A DNA stretch of 5,069 nucleotides from Planctomycetes bacterium RBG_16_41_13 (lineage in GTDB: Bacteria > Planctomycetota > Brocadiia > Brocadiales > Brocadiaceae). The stretch covers positions 1 through 5,069 of the forward strand of contig MHYI01000108.1 of the NCBI GenBank assembly GCA_001828295.1, in the 5' to 3' direction. Made by a program: the position numbers and the translations under genes. The notes beneath the pieces are model-generated. The model worked only from the letters and a program-made list of their open reading frames with translations. It searched no databases and was not told the origin of the DNA. Of this stretch, positions 1 to 3,327 are shown in pieces. Each line of letters opens with the position of its first letter. The stretch's first letter is position 1.

Positions 1-139
1 TGAAGGATGATTGAAAGATGAAGATTGCAAAGTAGATAGAGTGGAAAAAGATAAATAATATGTGAGTGAAGTATGCTTAATAGAATGAAAAAAGATGAGT
101 AATTTATGAGTGAAGCATGATTGATAATTGAAGGTTGCA
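1..139. repeat. G/A-rich imperfect repeat array, C-poor
   Basis: Positions 45-82 and 89-126 are a direct repeat with a 44-nt period, identical at 31 of 38 positions. Positions 1-29 also match 111-139 at 24 of 29. A core resembling TGAAGNATGNTTR recurs at 1, 68 and 112. The array probably continues beyond the left edge. Every reading frame has stops, so it is not coding. In positions 1-168 I count 41 G but only 5 C on the + strand, an extreme skew that reverses after about position 352. The function is unknown. It ends directly in a promoter-like site, so it could be an upstream regulatory or protein-binding array, or the edge of an integration region. Confidence 0.6.
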
Positions 140-164
140 GTATAAAATATTTTTTGTAGTTTTG
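135..164 (+). promoter_or_regulatory. Bacteroidetes-type promoter of the small membrane protein gene
   Basis: TTG at 135-137 is followed after 19 nt by TAGTTTTG at 157-164, a perfect match to the Bacteroidetes -7 consensus TAnnTTTG. The expected transcription start is about 3-7 nt beyond the -7 element, at about 168-171, essentially on the ATG at 169. The transcript would therefore be leaderless or nearly so, and there is no Shine-Dalgarno sequence. Confidence 0.6.
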
Positions 165-168
165 TTTC

Positions 169-351
169 ATGATTGATTTAGATAAAATATACACAGTAGG
201 AAAGGGAACAATTGGAATCACATTACTACAACTCAGTGACACAATTCAAACTACTACACATTTTAACGGAGAGAACTGGAAATTGATTATTCAGGCAGTG
301 ATTGCGATTGCCACATTGATAAGTTTATTTATGAAGAAGAAAAAACGATAA
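169..351 (+). CDS. small single-pass membrane protein (60 aa)
   Basis: A 60-residue protein with a short acidic start (Asp3, Asp5), a polar middle, one hydrophobic segment at about residues 38-55 (KLIIQAVIAIATLISLFM) and a strongly basic KKKKR C-terminus. The basic tail predicts an N-out, C-in topology. There is no cleavable signal peptide. The only early start is this ATG, which lies right behind a good promoter. The acidic-membrane-basic layout recalls small coat or minor tip proteins of filamentous phages, whose basic end faces the DNA, but it also fits small holin-like or accessory membrane proteins. I do not recognise the family, so the structural role is inference from layout and neighbourhood only. 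It is separated from the rest of the gene array by about 765 nt of structured non-coding DNA. Confidence 0.7.
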   Translation: MIDLDKIYTVGKGTIGITLLQLSDTIQTTTHFNGENWKLIIQAVIAIATLISLFMKKKKR

Positions 352-369
352 GATGAAAGTTCCGCAAGA

Positions 370-411
370 GCAAAAAACAAATTAGAGGAAAATACATATC
401 AGGTTTTTTGC
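370..411 (+). terminator. AT-rich hairpin after the membrane protein gene, possible terminator
   Basis: GCAAAAAAC (370-378) and GTTTTTTGC (403-411) are perfect 9-nt inverted arms around a 24-nt loop. The T6 run lies in the 3' arm. The position, 19 nt after the stop of the 60-residue gene, suggests transcript end processing or termination. The stem has few G-C pairs and the loop is long, so efficiency is doubtful. Confidence 0.35.
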
Positions 412-441
412 ACTTACTCCTCGACAACAAAACTTTTTCAA

Positions 442-465
442 TCCTCACATGAAGACATGAGAGGA
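442..465. repeat. short hairpin with AAGA loop
   Basis: TCCTCACATG (442-451) pairs with CATGAGAGGA (456-465) with a single A-A mismatch, around a 4-nt AAGA loop. The tight loop and 9 of 10 pairs make this a stable fold on single-stranded DNA or RNA. The role is unknown, and it is the second in the series of inverted repeats in this non-coding region. Confidence 0.5.
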
Positions 466-502
466 ACAAATCTGCAGAACGCAATACACTTCCGCACAGT
501 GC

Positions 503-516
503 AAGAGAATTCTCTT
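503..516. repeat. 14-bp perfect palindrome
   Basis: AAGAGAATTCTCTT is a perfect 14-bp palindrome centred on GAATTC. With no loop it suits a dimeric protein binding site better than a hairpin. No open frame crosses it convincingly. Confidence 0.5.
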
Positions 517-598
517 ATGTAGTTACCCATATCCCTTTTAGTTGAAACCCCTTGAATTCATAACATTACTGCTCTCTTAACCAACCTCGCCCCCTTGC

Positions 599-635
599 GT
601 GTGTGTGCAACCGCAATCAACACAAGCACACACAC
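599..635. repeat. GT/AC hairpin with 10-bp perfect stem
   Basis: GTGTGTGTGC (599-608) pairs perfectly with GCACACACAC (626-635) around a 17-nt loop rich in A and C. It lies 6 nt upstream of the large 642-724 hairpin, so the two would stack side by side on single-stranded DNA. The alternating GT/AC arms are unusual for a terminator and no T-run follows. Confidence 0.55.
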
Positions 636-641
636 TGTTAA

Positions 642-724
642 TACGCTGAGGTGTTTTTTTTTATATGGCTCGCGCACATACAGCCAAAGAGTGCGCGTGA
701 GCCAAAAAAAAAACTCCCAGCGTA
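642..724. repeat. 83-nt imperfect hairpin, candidate packaging signal or origin
   Basis: Nested arms pair along almost the whole length. TACGCTG (642-648) pairs with CAGCGTA (718-724), and AG (649-650) with CT (714-715). The T-run 654-662 pairs with the A-run 704-713, GGCTC (667-671) with GAGCC (699-703), and GCGCAC (672-677) with GTGCGC (691-696). The loop is about 13 nt, with small bulges at 651-653, 697-698 and 716-717. On both strands the T-run precedes the G-C stem and the A-run follows it, so this is not a normal intrinsic terminator. Long imperfect hairpins in the intergenic region of filamentous ssDNA phages act as packaging signal or complementary-strand origin. That role is inferred here. 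Confidence 0.6.
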
Positions 725-811
725 GGGGGCTCGGGGGAAATACAAACTTCCAATTATCTTGCCCTGCTTGGTTGCTTTTATTTTTTGTGCCTTGAACACA
801 AACTCAAGACT

Positions 812-855
812 GCAGCAAAGCAAACCCACCACGTTAAAAAGGTTTGCATTGCTGC
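812..855. repeat. 15-bp hairpin, partner of the next one
   Basis: Positions 812-826 (GCAGCAAAGCAAACC) pair with 841-855 (GGTTTGCATTGCTGC) with a single A-A mismatch and a 14-nt loop. The inner part, GCAAACC/GGTTTGC, is repeated in opposite order in the neighbouring hairpin 866-905, so the four copies (820, 841, 866, 899) could pair in alternative ways. Confidence 0.6.
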
Positions 856-865
856 CCGACATCAT

Positions 866-905
866 GGTTTGCGGGCGAACGGCTACCCAGCCCGCACCGC
901 AAACC
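866..905. repeat. G-C-rich hairpin sharing the GGTTTGC stem
   Basis: GGTTT (866-870) pairs with AAACC (901-905), and GCGGGC (871-876) with GCCCGC (890-895), around a 13-nt loop with a 5-nt bulge at 896-900. In an alternative register GGTTTGC (866-872) pairs with GCAAACC (899-905). A competing stem of GCCCG (854-858) with CGGGC (872-876) is also possible. With the preceding hairpin it forms a tandem pair typical of ssDNA replication origins. Confidence 0.55.
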
Positions 906-1055
906 CTGACAAACAGCACCGGGACTCAAGATTCGTTGCGACATCGCCCAAGCCACACAAAATAAAAGCCCAATCAGGCCAGCTATAAAAAAAAATGTAA
1001 TTCATGCGTTATTGTGTAATTATCATGCTGGTATTGCAAAAATATTCACCATTTA

Positions 1056-1083
1056 TTGACACGCAATAGTTGATAACTATAAT
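1056..1083 (+). promoter_or_regulatory. strong promoter of the main gene array
   Basis: TTGACA at 1056-1061 and TATAAT at 1078-1083 are separated by 16 nt and match both sigma-70 consensus hexamers exactly. The same bases also read as a Bacteroidetes promoter: TTG (1056-1058), 19 nt, then TATAATTG (1078-1085), one mismatch to TAnnTTTG and with the same spacing as the promoter at 135-164. The expected start is about 1089-1092, giving a leader of about 25 nt before the ATG at 1117. It probably drives the array from 1117 onward. Confidence 0.65.
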
Positions 1084-1103
1084 TGCATAATGAAATAGTT
1101 ATC
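1066..1103. promoter_or_regulatory. ATAGTT inverted repeats over the promoter, likely operator
   Basis: ATAGTT-GAT-AACTAT (1066-1080) is a perfect 6-bp dyad in the spacer and -10 element. GATAACTAT (1072-1080) also pairs perfectly with ATAGTTATC (1095-1103) over 14 nt, placing a second half-site at the expected transcription start. Three ATAGTT half-sites across a promoter are typical of a repressor operator. Alternatives: a replication nick region (TTGATA at 1070-1075 also occurs at the phiX174 origin) or a dif-like XerCD site (TTATCGTAAAT at 1099-1109 resembles a XerD arm). The operator is the simplest reading. Confidence 0.5.
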
Positions 1104-1116
1104 GTAAATTCGCCTC

Positions 1117-1416
1117 ATGAAACAACGCCACGTATTTATCCTCCTCTATAACGGAACAGTCGAACAAGCCAGCACCGACATAAAAGTACTGCATCATATT
1201 ATTTGTGTTCACTGCTTGCGTATTCATGTTCCGCTTCCGCTTTCTTATGTCCAGGTCACGCGCGTACTCAACTCCGCAACATCATTCATCCATCTCCCGG
1301 TCAATGGTCATCAGTGGGAGATCATTGAAAGAAAACTATTGTTCACTCGCAGAAAAAAAACTCAGGGCAATATCGCACCAGGATCTATTCACAACAACAT
1401 AAATTCACAATCCTAA
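1117..1416 (+). CDS. hypothetical protein, 99 aa, first gene of the array
   Basis: I do not recognise this protein with certainty. It has a hydrophobic strand near the N-terminus (VFILLYNG, residues 6-13), a helix-like segment, a hydrophobic centre (LPLSYVQVTRVLNSATSFIHLPVNGHQWEIIE, about 40-71) and a basic, low-complexity tail (RRKK at 78-81, then Asn/Ser-rich). The SYVQVTRVLN part could be a small helix-turn-helix-like element followed by a strand, which would suit a small regulator, but no canonical DNA-binding motif is evident. The ATG is about 25 nt behind the expected start of the strong promoter and no clear Shine-Dalgarno is seen, as is usual for Bacteroidetes. First position behind an operator-bearing promoter makes an autoregulator plausible. 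An overlapping frame at 1205-1402 is a shadow. Confidence 0.65.
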   Translation: MKQRHVFILLYNGTVEQASTDIKVLHHIICVHCLRIHVPLPLSYVQVTRVLNSATSFIHLPVNGHQWEIIERKLLFTRRKKTQGNIAPGSIHNNINSQS

Positions 1417-1456
1417 ACCCCGCAAGAGCCGAGCGACAATACAAACGGCAAACAGG

Positions 1457-1933
1457 ATGGAAGAACAAAAACAACATTCAGAAACCTTCTACGCAATTAT
1501 TGATTACCAGGGTTATTACTATTCAATTTTCAAAGACAAAATAGCGTACAGATTAGGACACTCTTTTATGGTACAACTTGCAAAGCCAAATGAACTAACA
1601 ATGTTAGAAAATAGACTCATACCTAATGAGCTTTCTTTTATCAAAGAAATCAAAGTTATTACAAGGCAAGAAGCAAGCCAAGCCATACTAAAAAAACTAT
1701 TTTCAGCAGACCGTTACGCACGAGTAACGCCAGCGCACAAGCAGAACCAAGTCGGCTCTACTAACAACGAATCGTTACAAAATGTAATGATTGAACCAGA
1801 ATTGATAAGCAAAGAAAAATTTTGTGCAAGGTGCCTAAGTCCATACATGCCAAATTCAGAGAAACAGAACTACTGTAGTAACGCATGCCGAGTAGCAGCG
1901 CATAGAAAAAACAAAAAAGAACTAACTATATAA
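1457..1933 (+). CDS. zinc-ribbon protein of unknown function (158 aa)
   Basis: The C-terminal part carries a four-cysteine zinc-binding motif: Cys123-x2-Cys126, then Cys140-x3-Cys144 in YCSNACRVAAHRKNKK. It ends in a basic tail suited to nucleic acid contact. This short 'YCSxxCR...R' knuckle is common at the ends of small phage and mobile-element proteins. The N-terminal part (about 10-85) looks like a mixed alpha/beta domain with an aromatic YYYSIFKDKIAYRL stretch that I do not recognise, followed by a polar linker at about 90-118. The gene starts 40 nt after the preceding stop, and its TAA directly abuts an ATG (TAAATG), so it is probably co-transcribed with the OB-fold gene. A DNA-binding or replication accessory role is inferred from motif and neighbours. 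Confidence 0.75.
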   Translation: MEEQKQHSETFYAIIDYQGYYYSIFKDKIAYRLGHSFMVQLAKPNELTMLENRLIPNELSFIKEIKVITRQEASQAILKKLFSADRYARVTPAHKQNQVGSTNNESLQNVMIEPELISKEKFCARCLSPYMPNSEKQNYCSNACRVAAHRKNKKELTI

Positions 1934-1947
1934 ATGAACACAAACCC

Positions 1948-1973
1948 GAGCGGGAGAAAAAAAATTCCCGCTC
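1948..1973 (+). promoter_or_regulatory. hairpin before the OB-fold gene
   Basis: GAGCGGGA (1948-1955) pairs perfectly with TCCCGCTC (1966-1973) around an A-rich 10-nt loop. It lies between the stop of the zinc-ribbon gene and the preferred ATG of the OB-fold gene at 1988, where it could act on translation. The stem core GAGCGG/CCGCTC returns in the hairpin downstream of the same gene. Confidence 0.5.
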
Positions 1974-1987
1974 ATAAACCCAACAAC

Positions 1988-2290
1988 ATGAGTAAAATCA
2001 CAATCAAAGGGGAAATCATCCGAGTAAGTGACCCCAAAACAGCAGGGACCGGAACGGTCAGAGAAGTTGTACTTTTAAAAAAGTATCACGACCCGCAGAC
2101 AGGCGAACTCAAAAATGAGGATTACTACCCCTGCCAAATTTGGCAAGACAAGTTTCCTGATTTTGAAAAATGCTATCACGTAAATTCAAAAATGGAAATT
2201 ACCGGTTTCATCAACGGGCGCAAAATTCCAAAAGATGGAGGAGATAATTTCTTTCTTAATTTTGTCGGAAAGTCCTTCAAAACTCTGTAA
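1988..2290 (+). CDS. OB-fold, probable single-stranded DNA-binding protein (100 aa)
   Basis: The protein begins MSKITIKGEIIRVSD and continues through a variable loop, a strand-rich middle (REVVLLKKYHD, then YYPCQIWQDKF) and a late strand block (SKMEITGFINGRKI, then FFLNFVGKSFKTL). This layout, small, all-beta, with an 'ITIKGEII' first strand and an 'F..QIWQDK' centre, resembles the DUF3127-type OB-fold proteins of Bacteroidetes and small phage ssDNA-binding proteins. It would coat the single strand displaced during rolling-circle replication, in keeping with the Rep gene downstream. An in-frame ATG at 1934, touching the preceding stop, would add 18 residues. I prefer 1988 because those residues are low-complexity and are encoded by the 1948-1973 hairpin, while the fold begins at MSK. 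The start remains uncertain and the assignment rests on pattern, not alignment. Confidence 0.7.
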   Translation: MSKITIKGEIIRVSDPKTAGTGTVREVVLLKKYHDPQTGELKNEDYYPCQIWQDKFPDFEKCYHVNSKMEITGFINGRKIPKDGGDNFFLNFVGKSFKTL

Positions 2291-2301
2291 GATAGTTGCC
2301 C

Positions 2302-2322
2302 GGGAGGGAGGGAATGGTAGGG
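2302..2322 (+). other. canonical G-quadruplex motif
   Basis: Four GGG runs at 2302-2304, 2306-2308, 2310-2312 and 2320-2322 are separated by loops of 1, 1 and 7 nt. This satisfies the standard intramolecular G-quadruplex rule in an otherwise A-rich region. It begins 12 nt after the stop of the OB-fold gene and would be present both in + strand ssDNA and in the mRNA. Confidence 0.6.
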
Positions 2323-2328
2323 ATGCCA

Positions 2329-2392
2329 CCCCAAGCGCCTAGCGGTAATGATGGGGCAAGTCGGGAGCGGAAAACAAACCGCTCCCACTTTT
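2329..2392 (+). terminator. two hairpins after the OB-fold gene, possible terminator
   Basis: CCCCA (2329-2333) pairs with TGGGG (2352-2356). A stronger hairpin follows: GGGAGCGG (2363-2370) pairs perfectly with CCGCTCCC (2379-2386) around the 8-nt loop AAAACAAA. ACTTTT (2387-2392) follows, so the second hairpin could be a weak intrinsic terminator or a stop point protecting the upstream mRNA. The rest of 2291-2404 holds only this structure and the G-quadruplex motif. A secondary origin is an alternative. Confidence 0.45.
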
Positions 2393-2404
2393 CCAATACA
2401 CGAC

Positions 2405-2620
2405 ATGCCCTTTCCGTATGCTCCTATCCAAAGTAAGTATCTAAATAATTCCCATCATGCAAAAGCTAAAATGTCCCTCAGTTCAAAACTGGATCCAACC
2501 CTTCCAGATTTTTTGTTTGCCAATTGCTTCCAGCGAAAAAACTGTAGGTATGAAAAGACATGTAGCACAAACAATGACATTCACAATCTCAAAAAACTAA
2601 CACCACTATGCAAACAATAA
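2405..2620 (+). CDS. doubtful short ORF, cysteine-containing (71 aa)
   Basis: The open frame extends back to an ATG at 2348, but that part runs through the hairpins, so 2405 (MPFPYAPIQ) is the more credible start. The C-terminal half has four cysteines, Cys-x5-Cys-x5-Cys in NCFQRKNCRYEKTC and one near the end, which might bind a metal. The stop overlaps the next gene's ATG by 13 nt, as expected for coupled genes. Without it, about 315 nt would be non-coding inside a compact array. I recognise no family and the composition is not strongly protein-like, so it may be chance. Confidence 0.3.
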   Translation: MPFPYAPIQSKYLNNSHHAKAKMSLSSKLDPTLPDFLFANCFQRKNCRYEKTCSTNNDIHNLKKLTPLCKQ

Positions 2621-2913
2621 ACTTTTCATACAACGGGAACAATAAACTTAACTGTAAATACTTCACTACATTACGCTTATCCTCACGCCTTTCCATAGGT
2701 GAAATCGTATGGGTTACAGTGAATAATGTTTTCCTCAAAGAATGTAAGGTTGTACAAATAAAATCTTTTTTAATGGAACAATTGGACCTGCAAACTTGTG
2801 GACTCGATACAGGGTACAGTGTAGAAGACACTAAAAACATTCTTAAAAAGACGTACTCAAAAGCAAACTGGCAGACACAAAAAATATATCTATACATCTT
2901 AAAAACCCAATAA
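2608..2913 (+). CDS. conserved-looking hypothetical protein (101 aa)
   Basis: The sequence looks like a real small folded domain: KYFTTLRLSSRLSIGEIVWVTVNN (about 17-40), a second strand block VFLKECKVVQIKSF (41-54), then a helix and the compact motif LDTGYS (66-71), and a last strand QKIYLYIL (91-98). A 'TTLRL ... IGE.V.V ... LDTGYS' pattern is what I would expect of a small beta-rich ASCH/PUA-like domain of Bacteroidetes phages, but I cannot assign a function. It begins inside the end of the doubtful ORF before it and stops 5 nt before the DUF4406-like gene, so it belongs to the same transcript. The 134-residue frame on the opposite strand here is a shadow. Confidence 0.65.
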   Translation: MQTINFSYNGNNKLNCKYFTTLRLSSRLSIGEIVWVTVNNVFLKECKVVQIKSFLMEQLDLQTCGLDTGYSVEDTKNILKKTYSKANWQTQKIYLYILKTQ

Positions 2914-2918
2914 AAGTT

Positions 2919-3218
2919 ATGAGAAAAAAAATCTACATCTCCGGTCAAATCACAGGGCTGCCAATCGAAAAAGCACGTTACCTTTTTGAACAAGCAGAAA
3001 GTTTTCTGTACAACTCAATAAAAGCAGACCCCTACAACCCTATGAAATTTTCTAATTGCGCTTGGTCTAAATGGGAAGATGTTATGAAGTTCGATATAAA
3101 GTATTTAATGGCATGTGAAGGTATCTACATGCTCCGCAACTGGAAAGAAAGCAAAGGAGCCATACTCGAACATCATATTGCAAAAGAATTAGGTTACCTT
3201 ATTATTTATCAACAATAA
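2919..3218 (+). CDS. DUF4406-like, nucleoside deoxyribosyltransferase-superfamily protein (99 aa)
   Basis: The N-terminus KKIYISGQITGLP (3-15), the central 'DPYNPM' turn (38-43), the helix DVMKFDIKYLMACEGIYML (54-72) and the block NWKESKGAILEHHIAKELGY (74-93) match the layout of DUF4406, a short Rossmann-like family related to nucleoside 2-deoxyribosyltransferases. The conserved W75, S78, K79, G80-A81 and E84 lie where this family has its substrate site. Members are frequent in phages, and their substrate is generally unknown. The gene ends 109 nt before the methyltransferase, with a large inverted-repeat structure between them. A role in handling nucleotides or modified bases together with the methyltransferase is an attractive but untested inference. 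Length is close to the family norm. Confidence 0.75.
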   Translation: MRKKIYISGQITGLPIEKARYLFEQAESFLYNSIKADPYNPMKFSNCAWSKWEDVMKFDIKYLMACEGIYMLRNWKESKGAILEHHIAKELGYLIIYQQ

Positions 3219-3241
3219 ACAACCCTGCCTTATGGGTTTAT

Positions 3242-3320
3242 CCTATTTCGCAGATTTACACATTTGACCCCCCTATGGCACCATAGGGGAAACTCAGCAC
3301 CTAAGTAAAAGCGAAATAGG
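3242..3320 (+). promoter_or_regulatory. nested inverted-repeat structure in the methyltransferase leader
   Basis: The outer arms CCTATTTCGC (3242-3251) and GCGAAATAGG (3311-3320) are perfect over 10 nt. TTTAC (3255-3259) pairs with GTAAA (3305-3309). At the centre CCCCTATGG (3270-3278) pairs with CCATAGGGG (3281-3289), separated by CA only. The whole folds as one 79-nt element ending 7 nt before the ATG at 3328, so folded mRNA would crowd the purine-rich ribosome site (taagaag). A translational switch, a protein-bound operator or a rolling-circle origin are all possible. There is no T-run for a terminator. Confidence 0.6.
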
Positions 3321-3327
3321 TAAGAAG

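Larger units (their letters stand above)
352..1055. other. structured non-coding region, candidate origin/packaging region
   Basis: About 700 nt without a credible gene. The short open frames here, on both strands, have low-complexity or arginine/cysteine-rich translations and run through the hairpins. The region is unusually dense in inverted repeats: 370-411, 442-465, 503-516, 599-635, 642-724, 812-855 and 866-905. Unlike positions 1-168, the + strand is C-rich over G (21 C against 7 G in 541-600). In filamentous ssDNA phages the single large intergenic region carries the packaging hairpin and both replication origins as a row of hairpins. With a HUH Rep encoded in the same window, that is the best explanation here, but I cannot identify the nick site. 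Confidence 0.55.

Noticed and set aside
1..139. CRISPR array
   Set aside because: The copies are diverged, spacings are irregular (44 and 67 nt) and no unique spacers separate identical repeats.
642..724. Large hairpin as a bidirectional intrinsic terminator
   Set aside because: On each strand the T-run comes before the G-C stem and the A-run after it, the reverse of a terminator.
638..919. 93-residue open frame on the - strand in the structured region
   Set aside because: It runs through the 642-724, 812-855 and 866-905 inverted repeats and has no domain-like pattern or promoter, so it is a chance frame.
595..988. Three overlapping + strand frames of 66-68 residues in the structured region
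   Set aside because: The translations mirror the hairpin arms, are low-complexity and lack start signals.
1205..1402. 65-residue + strand frame inside the 99-residue gene
   Set aside because: It is arginine/serine-rich with no start signal, and the longer frame behind the promoter is the credible one.
1712..1729. CGTTAC/GTAACG 6-bp inverted repeat inside the zinc-ribbon gene
   Set aside because: It is short, lies within coding sequence and has no supporting context.
2329..2392. tRNA-like or small structured RNA gene
   Set aside because: The stems do not form a cloverleaf, there is no anticodon arm or CCA-adjacent acceptor stem, and no known RNA family is recognisable.
2176..2406. 76-residue open frame on the - strand
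   Set aside because: It overlaps the OB-fold gene and the G-quadruplex/hairpin region, with no domain pattern.
2589..2993. 134-residue open frame on the - strand
   Set aside because: It is antisense to two better + strand genes and is phenylalanine/cysteine-rich, as expected of an antisense shadow of A-rich coding DNA.
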